6,936 bases of DNA, from contig JAFTNX010000071.1 of assembly GCA_017451665.1 (NCBI GenBank), positions 1 through 6,936 on the forward strand, written 5' to 3'. This document shows positions 1 to 6,147 of this stretch, in pieces. The notes under the pieces are model-generated. The model had not been told where the DNA came from. It made no database searches and worked only from the letters and a program-made list of their open reading frames with translations. This stretch comes from Oscillospiraceae bacterium. Its GTDB lineage: Bacteria > Bacillota > Clostridia > Oscillospirales > Ruminococcaceae. Positions within the stretch are counted from its first letter, which is position 1; every line of letters begins with the position of its first letter. The position numbers and the translations under genes are program-made.

Positions 1-650
1 CATACGGCTCATATATGCGTAAGGAAGATAATATTGAAAAATCAGTTCACCACGTTGAAATCTTTGACACAGGAATAGCTTTTCTTTCAGGTATGATGAT
101 TGTACCTGCTGTTTATGCTATCAGTGGTGGAGATGAATCTAAAATCAACGCAGGTCCCGGACTTATGTTCCAGACACTTCCGCAGGTATTTGATAAGATG
201 CCGGCAGGAAAAATTATCGGAATTTTCTTCTTTGTTCTGGTATTCCTTGCAGCGCTTACATCTTCAATTTCACTTATGGAAACAATCGTTTCAATCATTA
301 TGGAAAAATTCAAAATCAAGAGAATTACAACCTGCGTAATCGTGCTTGTATTCTCACTTTTACTTGGAACACTCAGCGTATTCGGATATAGCATCTGGAG
401 CAACGTTAAGATTTTTGGTTATCAGTTCCTCGACTTCTTTGATTTTATCAGCAACAATATTATGATGCCTGTTGTAGCGTTACTTACCTGTGTTCTTATC
501 GGCTATGTTGTTAAAACAAAGTATATTGAAGACGAAGTTACAAACAATTCTGACTTTAAGTCAAAGCATATGTACAGAATTATGATTAAGTATGTTGCAC
601 CTGTATGCCTGCTTGTAATTCTTATTTCTTCATTTGTAATTACACTTTAA
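1..650 (+). CDS. Sodium-dependent transporter, NSS (neurotransmitter:sodium symporter) family, 3' part
   Basis: This is the C-terminal part of a membrane symporter that imports a substrate, probably an amino acid, with Na+. The frame is open from base 3 and gives 215 residues before TAA at 648-650. The in-frame ATG at 15 is internal, because the preceding residues YGSY belong to the conserved end of NSS helix 6. Counting from that Met, hydrophobic segments lie at about 15-37, 66-95, 104-126, 143-167 and 190-211, fitting helices 7 to 11 of the bacterial 11-helix form. The family pattern GAGPGLMFQTLPQVF is at 46-60. LTSS at 81-84 matches the LeuT helix 8 motif, whose Thr and Ser help bind the second sodium ion. 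The substrate cannot be told, because the helix 1, 3 and 6 binding residues are outside the window. No U-rich terminator follows directly; transcription probably runs on to the hairpin at 833-870. Confidence 0.93.
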   Translation, partial: YGSYMRKEDNIEKSVHHVEIFDTGIAFLSGMMIVPAVYAISGGDESKINAGPGLMFQTLPQVFDKMPAGKIIGIFFFVLVFLAALTSSISLMETIVSIIMEKFKIKRITTCVIVLVFSLLLGTLSVFGYSIWSNVKIFGYQFLDFFDFISNNIMMPVVALLTCVLIGYVVKTKYIEDEVTNNSDFKSKHMYRIMIKYVAPVCLLVILISSFVITL

Positions 651-658
651 TATTCCAT

Positions 659-688
659 CACCCTTTTGAAGAGACTGTAAAAGGGGTG
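659..688 (+). other. Hairpin just after the transporter stop codon
   Basis: CACCCTTTT at 659-667 pairs with AAAAGGGGTG at 679-688 through nine base pairs with one bulged G and an 11-base loop. It starts nine bases after the transporter stop. No T-run follows on either strand, so it is not a standard intrinsic terminator. Its right arm contains the AAAAGGGG that would be the ribosome binding site for the small reading frame starting at 692. It could therefore protect the transporter mRNA 3' end or limit translation of that frame. The pairing is seen; the roles are inferred. Confidence 0.4.
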
Positions 689-691
689 CTT

Positions 692-853
692 GTGAAGGAC
701 TACGACGTTTCGGAGATTTTTTCAGAAGGGGAGTACGAGATTTTGGTGTGTACTCCAAAAAACGAGGAATATTATATTTCAGAGAATTCTCTTGAAAATT
801 TAAGCAGTATAATTACAGAATATCAAAAAAATAATCGCAGTTGTGAGGATTAA
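692..853 (+). CDS. Possible small acidic protein, 53 residues, unknown function
   Basis: I do not recognise this protein. The frame runs from a GTG at 692 to TAA at 851-853 and begins MKDYDVSEIF. The chosen start follows AAAAGGGG (679-686) by five bases. A GTG at 686 is also in frame but overlaps that site, and the ATG further upstream at 605 lies inside the transporter gene with no visible ribosome site. The product is acidic and soluble, with a short hydrophobic strand (YEILVC, about 15-20) and a likely helix near the end (LENLSSIITEYQKN). It has no membrane segment or signal peptide. It lies 41 bases after the transporter on the same strand, and the next terminator is at its own 3' end, so it would be cotranscribed. 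Oddly, its last codons and stop lie inside the terminator hairpin. It could be a real small protein, a decayed gene, or chance. Confidence 0.4.
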   Translation: MKDYDVSEIFSEGEYEILVCTPKNEEYYISENSLENLSSIITEYQKNNRSCED

Positions 854-875
854 ACCCCATAACTGCGATTTTATT
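825..875. terminator. Bidirectional intrinsic terminator between convergent genes
   Basis: A perfect 10-base-pair stem, AATCGCAGTT (833-842) with AACTGCGATT (861-870), encloses an 18-base loop. On the plus strand it runs into TTTTATTT (869-876). On the minus strand it runs into a U-rich tract complementary to the A-run at 825-831. It therefore suits termination of both the rightward transporter transcript and the leftward spoIIID transcript. It ends five bases before the spoIIID stop codon and overlaps the end of the small frame at 692-853. Confidence 0.85.
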
Positions 876-1150
876 TACGCTCTTTTGCTTGCTTCAAGCC
901 TTAATTCCTCGTATTTGTGCTTTGTTGCAAGCCCACCACGAATGTGTCGCTCACGCTTGTTTTTTTCTAAAACTTCCTTCACCAGCTTGTATAAATGCGG
1001 GTGTATGGTTTTTAATTTCTCCGAAACATCTTTATGTACCGTTGATTTTGAAATACCAAACTGCTTGGCAGTATTTCTTACCGTCGAATTGTTTTTTAAT
1101 ATGTATTCACCAAGAATAATAGCTCTTTCCTGACCGTTAGGCAATTCCAT
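875..1150 (-). CDS. spoIIID: Sporulation transcriptional regulator SpoIIID
   Basis: SpoIIID is a small DNA-binding protein of the mother cell. It switches genes on and off between the sigma-E and sigma-K stages of endospore formation. The 91-residue product matches the family length (93 in Bacillus subtilis). A helix-turn-helix lies at about 24-43 (TVRNTAKQFGISKSTVHKDV), where the ISKSTVHKD core is nearly identical to the Bacillus protein. The basic motif ERHIRGGLATKHKY at 67-80 is the conserved C-terminal DNA-contacting region. I chose the ATG at 1148-1150 because a GGAG (1159-1162) sits eight bases upstream. The in-frame GTG at 1157-1159 overlaps that GGAG and cannot be the start. The gene has its own candidate sigma-E promoter, and it is isolated from the upstream EAL gene by a terminator. 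It shows that the host belongs to a spore-forming lineage, though not that the strain sporulates. Confidence 0.96.
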   Translation of the reverse strand: MELPNGQERAIILGEYILKNNSTVRNTAKQFGISKSTVHKDVSEKLKTIHPHLYKLVKEVLEKNKRERHIRGGLATKHKYEELRLEASKRA

Positions 1151-1158
1151 AACATTCA

Positions 1159-1162
1159 CTCC
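1159..1162 (-). promoter_or_regulatory. Ribosome binding site of spoIIID
   Basis: GGAG on the minus strand lies eight bases before the ATG at 1148-1150. It overlaps the only upstream in-frame start (GTG at 1157-1159), so it decides in favour of the 91-residue product. An out-of-frame ATG at 1153-1155 is too close to it to be used. Confidence 0.75.
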
Positions 1163-1178
1163 AATACACTTTTTTAAA

Positions 1179-1208
1179 AGTATATGCAGTGAAATTTATA
1201 AAAATACC
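1179..1208 (-). promoter_or_regulatory. Candidate sigma-E-type promoter of spoIIID
   Basis: On the minus strand GGTATTT (1202-1208) is followed after 14 bases by GCATATACT (1179-1187). This resembles sigma-E promoters, whose -10 element is close to CATACANT with a 13-15 base spacer, and spoIIID is a known sigma-E target in Bacillus. There is no TTGACA/TATAAT pair in this interval. Transcription would start near 1172, giving a leader of about 20 bases that includes the GGAG site. The -35 match is loose, so the sigma factor assignment is an inference. Confidence 0.5.
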
Positions 1209-1212
1209 CCAC

Positions 1213-1242
1213 AAAAAAACGCACCACATAAAGTGATGCGTT
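1213..1242 (-). terminator. Intrinsic terminator of the GGDEF/EAL gene
   Basis: AACGCACCAC (1218-1227) and GTGATGCGTT (1233-1242) form a 10-pair stem around a five-base loop. In the minus-strand RNA the single imperfect pair is a G-U wobble, whereas on the plus strand it would be a C-A mismatch. The hairpin is followed by a run of seven U (complement of 1213-1219). It lies six bases beyond the stop codon of the gene at 1249-3957 and keeps that transcript out of spoIIID. Confidence 0.85.
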
Positions 1243-1248
1243 AGTTTT

Positions 1249-3957
1249 TTAAATGTCCTGTCCGTAAAGAGGATTTGCTCTGAGAATTTCTTTTCTGATG
1301 TCCTCGTTAATGCTTGTGATAGGCTCATAAGCAGGACGACCAGTGTAAAATCCCTGAATAAGGTCAACACCCAAATCAATAACCATTTTAAGCTCGTTTG
1401 AGGTTTCAACACCCTCAGCAAGCACCTTGATGTTGTTGATTTTAGCAAACTCAATGGTACTTCTTACGAACATCTGCTTGTTCTGGTTTCTGTCAATTTC
1501 GCTTATAAGGAAACGGTCAATCTTGATAATCTGAGGGGTGTATCTTATAAGATTAACAATATTTGAGTGACCTGTTCCGTAGTCGTCAATGGCAATCTGA
1601 TTTTCAACGTGTTCGCCACTAAGACGCTTGATAGCATTAAGCTCGTTGTCAGAAATAGTATCCTGTTCAGTAAGCTCAAATACAAACTTGTCCATATACT
1701 GGCTGTATTTCTCATTGAGAATACGCATATCATCATCATTAAGGAAATGTCCCGGAATTGTGTTTATGAATACCTTGCAGTCACCGAATTTTTCAGGCTC
1801 GTGAGCGTAACGCTCCATAATGTTAAACATTGTGGCACGTTCAATTTCATAAAGTCTGTTGTATTCTCTGGCAGTAGCAAGAACTTCAAGTGGTGTCATA
1901 CCGATACTTGCGTCGGTTCTCATAAGAGCTTCATATCCGAAAATTGTACCCGTTTTAGCGTTTACAATCGGCTGGAAATGATAGTTGAACAAGTTCTTTT
2001 CAATAAGAAGGTCAAACGCCTTGTAATGTTCCTTAGGAGTAGTTTCTTCCTTGATTACATTGCCTGTACCACTCTTAAGACGGTTCATATACATTTCCGA
2101 ATTAGCAAACTTGATAAAGCTTTCAAGTGAGCCACCCCAACCAGGATTGATTACTGTACAGCCACAGTTTACCTCAACGTAATATTCCTTACCACTTGTG
2201 GTGTTGTAGCCTTCAATAACGCTGAAAAATACAGAAGTAGCCTTGTTTATGGTGTCGCCAATTGCACCCATTTCCTTGTAGTAATTGATAATTGCAAATT
2301 CGTCCTCTGAAATATGCCCGATAAAGCAGTCAACAGGGTTTGAAATCTTTAAGGATTCAGCTACAAATCTCAAAGCATCTTCAACGTCGTGAATACCGTA
2401 ATTTTCCATAATGTAAGTGTACTTCGGCAATCCGTATACAGATATAGAAAGTGCCATATCGTGACTTTCAGCTTTCTGTGAGAATTCCTCAAACCACTTG
2501 GCAGTACCCTTAAGGTTAGGGAGTCCTGTAACAGGATTTGTCAGAGAAGCAGCCTCAATACGCTTGCTCATTTTAACTTCTCTGAAATGGTTTATAGCAA
2601 CGTTAAAAGCAACGTTCAATGTGTTTAATACACGCTTGATTTTATTTCTGCAATTAAATATATAATCAGATTTAACAGCATAATAACCACAAACTTCGTT
2701 TCCAACGTAAATAGCGTTTAAAATGTAGGTTGTGTTGTCGTTGTACCACTGATTCAAGTTAGGAATAATGTCCTTGATAGACAGCTTTTCGGTACTATCG
2801 CTGTTGGTGTAGGTGTATCTTGAAGAAATAACAACTACCTCATCGGAATACCCACTCTTCTTGCTTTCAGGGCCGATGTCCATAGCAGACGCAAGAAAAT
2901 CGCTGTTGATACAAACGTAGGATTCTTCTAAAATAGAGCCGGAAATAACGTTAAACAGGGTATTCATATCATTGATTTCCAGAACTCTGTCACGCCACGA
3001 CTGCATAAAATCTTCGTGGCTTGTAATTTCATCAAAGGTTGTGTATAATTCCTGAGCAGCTCGTCTGTAATCATCGTTTGACAGCTTTCCACAGCCACAA
3101 GATTCAGAATAATAAGCAGAGAAGTCGCACAGGACTTTGGTAGGCTCATAGTTTTCATTAAGTGCCTTTTCAGTTGTTTCAACACATAACTTTGAAATCA
3201 TATCAACGTTTTTAATGCAGGTTGTAAGCTGAGGGGAGAAGTATGTATTCTTAGTAACTCCGTCAAATCCCACAACAATAACATCATCAGGAACTTTGTA
3301 TCCGTGTGCAGAAAGCTCTTCGCAAGCAGCAAAAGCCATATAGTCATTTGCACAGAATATAGCCTGAGGAATTTTATTTCCACTTCTGATTAAATCGCCT
3401 ACAATCTTTCTTGCAGGTCCGTCCCAGTATTCGCCATAAGCAACCATACTGTCGTTAAACTCAAGACCACATTCCTCCAAAGCTTCCTTATAACAATCAA
3501 TTCTTTCAACTGATGAAGGGTCGTTGTATTTAAGTCCTGCAATGTAGAAAGTATCCTTTGCACCGTGGTCGCAGATAACGTGTCTGATGATTTCCTTATA
3601 TGAATTTCTGATGTTTGCAATTATAGAAAAACATCCGTCATATTCAGCGTCAACAGTAATAACAGGCACGCTTTTTTCCTTAGCCCTGGAAATGATATTC
3701 TTTACAATGTCCTTGTTAAAGAAGCATTCGTCAAGAATAACAAGTGCATCAACAATGTCAAAATTGATAATATCATAAATAGACTTTGCACCTTCGTCAA
3801 AGCGGTCGTTATTATAAAAATCAACAAAGCTGTTAAAAATAAGCAATTTATAGTCGTTTAACTGAGCGTGATAATGAAGTTGATTTACCAAATCAGAGTG
3901 TCCCTGGTCATGTATTTTAGTTACACATACACCAATGACCTTCTTTTTATTATTCAT
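1249..3957 (-). CDS. LacI-type sensor, degenerate GGDEF and EAL domain protein; probable cyclic di-GMP phosphodiesterase
   Basis: This 902-residue protein probably hydrolyses cyclic di-GMP to pGpG under control of a small ligand. Residues about 6-285 form a periplasmic-binding-protein fold of the LacI/GalR sensor type (IFCANDYMAFAACEEL at 200-215, VIVVGFDGV at 226-234), ending in ESCGCGK. The LacI helix-turn-helix is absent: the chain starts straight into this domain. No signal peptide or membrane helix is visible, so it should sense a cytoplasmic ligand. A GAF-like or unassigned region spans about 300-460. A GGDEF domain at about 471-635 is degenerate, with NPVTGLPN at 474-481 and SEDEF at 550-554 in place of GGDEF, so cyclase activity is unlikely. 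The EAL domain at about 645-885 keeps the catalytic set: E676 (EAL), N732, E761 and E764, D791-D792, K812, E848 (AEGVE) and Q868. The ATG is preceded by AAGGTGG and an overlapping GGTGAG eight bases away. It is transcribed alone from a strong promoter at 4000-4028. Confidence 0.92.
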   Translation of the reverse strand: MNNKKKVIGVCVTKIHDQGHSDLVNQLHYHAQLNDYKLLIFNSFVDFYNNDRFDEGAKSIYDIINFDIVDALVILDECFFNKDIVKNIISRAKEKSVPVITVDAEYDGCFSIIANIRNSYKEIIRHVICDHGAKDTFYIAGLKYNDPSSVERIDCYKEALEECGLEFNDSMVAYGEYWDGPARKIVGDLIRSGNKIPQAIFCANDYMAFAACEELSAHGYKVPDDVIVVGFDGVTKNTYFSPQLTTCIKNVDMISKLCVETTEKALNENYEPTKVLCDFSAYYSESCGCGKLSNDDYRRAAQELYTTFDEITSHEDFMQSWRDRVLEINDMNTLFNVISGSILEESYVCINSDFLASAMDIGPESKKSGYSDEVVVISSRYTYTNSDSTEKLSIKDIIPNLNQWYNDNTTYILNAIYVGNEVCGYYAVKSDYIFNCRNKIKRVLNTLNVAFNVAINHFREVKMSKRIEAASLTNPVTGLPNLKGTAKWFEEFSQKAESHDMALSISVYGLPKYTYIMENYGIHDVEDALRFVAESLKISNPVDCFIGHISEDEFAIINYYKEMGAIGDTINKATSVFFSVIEGYNTTSGKEYYVEVNCGCTVINPGWGGSLESFIKFANSEMYMNRLKSGTGNVIKEETTPKEHYKAFDLLIEKNLFNYHFQPIVNAKTGTIFGYEALMRTDASIGMTPLEVLATAREYNRLYEIERATMFNIMERYAHEPEKFGDCKVFINTIPGHFLNDDDMRILNEKYSQYMDKFVFELTEQDTISDNELNAIKRLSGEHVENQIAIDDYGTGHSNIVNLIRYTPQIIKIDRFLISEIDRNQNKQMFVRSTIEFAKINNIKVLAEGVETSNELKMVIDLGVDLIQGFYTGRPAYEPITSINEDIRKEILRANPLYGQDI

Positions 3958-3999
3958 ATATACAGCTCACCACCTTAACATATTTTAATATCTAAGTAA

Positions 4000-4028
4000 A
4001 TTTTATCATATTTACTAAAAAATGTCAA
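4000..4028 (-). promoter_or_regulatory. Housekeeping (sigma-A) promoter of the GGDEF/EAL gene
   Basis: On the minus strand TTGACA (4023-4028) is followed by a 17-base spacer and TAAAAT (4000-4005). A TG one base before the -10 hexamer makes it an extended -10. The start point should fall near 3993, leaving a leader of about 36 bases, too short for a riboswitch. The match to consensus suggests substantial constitutive expression, with control of the product mainly by ligand binding. Confidence 0.82.
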
Positions 4029-4105
4029 GAAAATTACTGTCATTTATATATTATTTACCAAAAATGAAATTTCTTGTCAACAAAAACGAAACATTTTGTG
4101 CTTAC

Positions 4106-4137
4106 AAATAAAAAAGCGAAGGTAAAAACCTTCGCTT
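4106..4137 (-). terminator. Intrinsic terminator of the glucosaminidase gene
   Basis: AAGCGAAGG (4114-4122) and CCTTCGCTT (4129-4137) form a perfect nine-pair stem with a six-base loop. In minus-strand RNA it is followed by a U-rich tract complementary to the A-run at 4106-4115. It starts four bases after the stop codon of the gene at 4142-6088, so that gene and the GGDEF/EAL gene are separate units. Confidence 0.9.
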
Positions 4138-4141
4138 GAAA

Positions 4142-6088
4142 TTAAAATTCAGTTATAAAACCGTTAATGTATCTTACTATTGTAAGTACGTCGTTTATGC
4201 TGATTTTTCCGTCACCTGTTACATCACCTGCAAGGAATTTAGTATCTTCCAGAGTAATAAAACCGTTTATGTGTCTTACAATTGTAAGTACATCGTTGAT
4301 GCTTACCTTTCCGTCGTCGGTAACATCTCCCTTAGTATAGGCAGGTTTTTCTCTTGTGACTTTAATTCTGTATGTTCTTTTTACACCACTTGTAGCAGTA
4401 ACAACAACATCTACATTGTTATCCCCGTAGTTGAGTGTGATATTTCCTGTGCCACTGATTTTTGCTTTTGAATTGTTAGCAACAGCTGAAACCGAAACGG
4501 AATTCACATCTTTTCCTACTTTAAGAGTGTAGCTGTTTGTATACATATTGAATGACGGAGAATATGTCTGTCCACTTACTGTAAGGCTGTTTAAGAGGTT
4601 GTTGTTGTTTCCTGTTGATGAAGGTCTTGGGCAGGCCGTTTCAGGCATATTCTTGTAAACAGGGATTTTAAATTCCAACGCCGAACTGAAAACTTCAGCA
4701 GGGTAGGCTCTCTTCATAATTTTAGCTTCACTTTCAGCAGCCTGAATATTAGTCATATACTGATGAGTGTAATATCCGTTTCCACCGTCTGTAACGTCAA
4801 ATTTCTGTAAATAAAGAGTGTCCTGCTCCTTGTTTATGTAGCCTGTACCAATCCATATCGAGCCACCGACAATTGATTTGTACTGATTTGTCCAAGGCAA
4901 AAGATACTTTGAATTTGTAGTCATTGCGTATCTTGCACCATTTTCAACAGCTGTGTAGCTGCTTGATGTGTACGCCTGAATGTTAAAGAAGTTAAAATAT
5001 CCAGGGAATTTAGTAACTGTACCTTTAGCCAGTGAAGACCCGTTTACGCCTTGTTCCTGTAAAGCTCTTGTAGCAAGATGATATGGGCTTACATTTGACT
5101 TTTTGGCAGCGTCAATAAATGTCTGTGCATAGGAAAGAGTTTCCTTTGTGTCAGGAGTAGTGAAGTTGCCTTTCATAAAACAGTTTTTCAGAATACTCTG
5201 AACGCCTGTAATTGTCTGAACTTCTGGGTTGTAAGAAAGGTTTTCAAACATAAGAATGGTAGACTCATTAAGGAAATTTCTTGGGTCCATGTAGTATTCA
5301 ACTACCGTCTGATGTGCAGCAACCCAACTACTTCCGTCAAGACCAAGGTAGTATTTTCCACTTACGTTGTAAGCACCCTTTTCAACAGAACGCCATGACT
5401 CAGGTGCCTGAATGCTTACAAGGCTTTTTCCTACAACCGATTCATTTTTAATAACTGTGTTCCAGTCGAGATTTGTATGTAAAGCTGTAAATACCCACTC
5501 AGGGTGAATTTCGTGAAGCTTTCTCAGCTCAACCTTATAGCTTTCAGGGAAACCCTGTTTTTCAAGATATTCCTCAAAATTATCTGCGTCGGTTTCACCC
5601 TCACCTTCATTGTTATCGCCTTCGCCCTCGGTATTTCCACCTTCGTTGTTGTCGCCTTCACCCTCGGTGTTTCCACCTTCTGTGTTGCCACCTTCGCCCT
5701 CAGTGTTTTCATCATCATCAGGCTCGGGATTTGGCTCTGGCTCTGGTTCAGGCTCTGGTTCAGGTTCGGGAGTTTCAATAATCATTATATAATCCTTTGA
5801 AGAATACCCAGTAACAATTACGCCGTAGGTGTTTTCAAAACTGATTTTATAAAAATTCCCCGAAGTCCCGAGAATAGTAACCTCATCATCATTATAAAGT
5901 CTTGCAATAACGCTGTATGACGTTCCTGCACCACTTCGTACATTTAAATAAGAGTCGGCGTCAATTCCATAAACCTTGCCTTGCTGTACCTCAACGGCAC
6001 TTGCAAGCAACGGCAGGGAAGAAACTGCCATTATGACAACAGCTATAAAAACAGCCGTTATAGATTTTAATCGTTTTGTAATATTCAT
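4142..6088 (-). CDS. Secreted SH3b/N-acetylglucosaminidase/cadherin-like/dockerin cell-wall hydrolase
   Basis: This is probably a peptidoglycan glycan-strand hydrolase that docks on a cohesin. Modules of the 648-residue product are: a signal peptide (1-31, cleavage after ASA); a bacterial SH3b domain (about 37-105, YLNVRSGAGTSYSVI); a Pro-Glu linker (107-123); an acidic NTEGEG repeat (about 128-165); a glucosaminidase domain (about 172-487); a cadherin-like beta-sandwich (about 498-579); and a type I dockerin (about 586-645). The glucosaminidase core has SPYHLATRALQEQG, whose Glu (about 345) is the likely acid catalyst, followed by GYFNFFNIQA, as in clostridial GH73-like autolysins. The dockerin has two 34-residue-spaced calcium loops, DVTDDGKVSIND and DVTGDGKISIND. 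I chose the ATG at 6086-6088 because the signal peptide begins there. The upstream in-frame TTG (6148) and ATG (6142) lie in the promoter and at the predicted transcript start. The ribosome site is unusual. The gene diverges from the cohesin gene at 6368. Confidence 0.92.
   Translation of the reverse strand: MNITKRLKSITAVFIAVVIMAVSSLPLLASAVEVQQGKVYGIDADSYLNVRSGAGTSYSVIARLYNDDEVTILGTSGNFYKISFENTYGVIVTGYSSKDYIMIIETPEPEPEPEPEPEPNPEPDDDENTEGEGGNTEGGNTEGEGDNNEGGNTEGEGDNNEGEGETDADNFEEYLEKQGFPESYKVELRKLHEIHPEWVFTALHTNLDWNTVIKNESVVGKSLVSIQAPESWRSVEKGAYNVSGKYYLGLDGSSWVAAHQTVVEYYMDPRNFLNESTILMFENLSYNPEVQTITGVQSILKNCFMKGNFTTPDTKETLSYAQTFIDAAKKSNVSPYHLATRALQEQGVNGSSLAKGTVTKFPGYFNFFNIQAYTSSSYTAVENGARYAMTTNSKYLLPWTNQYKSIVGGSIWIGTGYINKEQDTLYLQKFDVTDGGNGYYTHQYMTNIQAAESEAKIMKRAYPAEVFSSALEFKIPVYKNMPETACPRPSSTGNNNNLLNSLTVSGQTYSPSFNMYTNSYTLKVGKDVNSVSVSAVANNSKAKISGTGNITLNYGDNNVDVVVTATSGVKRTYRIKVTREKPAYTKGDVTDDGKVSINDVLTIVRHINGFITLEDTKFLAGDVTGDGKISINDVLTIVRYINGFITEF
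4157..4327 (-). repeat. Duplicated dockerin calcium-binding repeat
   Basis: Two similar stretches, 4157-4225 and 4259-4327, lie 102 bases (34 codons) apart and encode the two F-hand-like halves of the dockerin. Each has Asp at loop positions 1, 5 and 12, with Thr at position 3 where Asn is more common. Positions 10-11, which in characterised dockerins help choose the cohesin, are Ile-Asn in both halves. This internal symmetry is typical of dockerins able to bind a cohesin in two orientations; that property is inferred here. Confidence 0.85.
5594..5707 (-). repeat. In-frame repeat coding the acidic Gly/Glu/Asn linker
   Basis: Two 36-base units start at 5608 and 5644 and encode the 12-residue motif GGNTEGEGDNNE, with shorter, partly deleted copies on either side. 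They give a flexible, strongly acidic linker between the SH3b and glucosaminidase domains. The units are multiples of three, so slippage or recombination would change linker length without breaking the frame. Confidence 0.8.
5720..5770 (-). repeat. Six-base repeat coding the Pro-Glu linker
   Basis: Hexamers alternating between two synonymous Pro-Glu forms (GGCTCT- and GGTTCA-like on the plus strand) encode six consecutive Pro-Glu pairs, then Pro-Asn-Pro-Glu-Pro. Pro-Glu runs are extended, stiff spacers often found between domains of wall-associated proteins. The repeat produces a misleading Ser-Gly-rich open frame on the plus strand. Confidence 0.8.
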
Positions 6089-6120
6089 CTCTCTTTTTTC
6101 GTACTTTTGTACGCCTCCAT
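6085..6120 (-). other. Leader of the glucosaminidase gene: GGAGG, hairpin and overlapping 11-codon frame
   Basis: GGAGG (6114-6118) is 25 bases from the ATG at 6086-6088, too far for normal use. Directly between them CGTAC (6109-6113) and GTACG (6100-6104) form a five-pair hairpin with an AAAA loop (in minus-strand RNA). If it is folded out, the spacing becomes 11 bases. A separate frame, ATG at 6118-6120 to TGA at 6085-6087, encodes MEAYKSTKKER and overlaps the hydrolase start as ATGA, an arrangement typical of translational coupling. The purine run just before the ATG is only a weak ribosome site. Geometry is seen; function is inferred. Confidence 0.35.
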
Positions 6121-6147
6121 AGAATAAATCTGTTTCTCGCATATTCA

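Noticed and set aside
843..1133. Plus-strand open frame of 96 codons, and a further overlapping frame at 889-1119
   Set aside because: Both are antisense to spoIIID, which is firmly identified. They begin at or beyond the bidirectional terminator with no promoter seen.
1567..2130. Plus-strand open frame of 187 codons
   Set aside because: It is antisense to the EAL and GGDEF coding sequence, whose minus-strand frame has clear family motifs. It has no recognisable domain or ribosome site.
4052..4080. Second TTGACA (4075-4080, minus) with TAAATA 17 bases downstream, upstream of the EAL gene promoter
   Set aside because: The -10 matches only three of six positions. The promoter at 4000-4028 is far better placed and matched, so I did not list it as a feature.
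5504..5800. Open frames on both strands across the linker region, including a Ser-Gly-rich one
   Set aside because: Low-complexity repeats lack stop codons in several frames; only the minus frame belonging to the hydrolase continues into real domains.
6089..6141. Possible cyclic di-GMP riboswitch in the hydrolase leader
   Set aside because: The leader is only about 53 bases, too short for known classes, and no conserved riboswitch core is visible.
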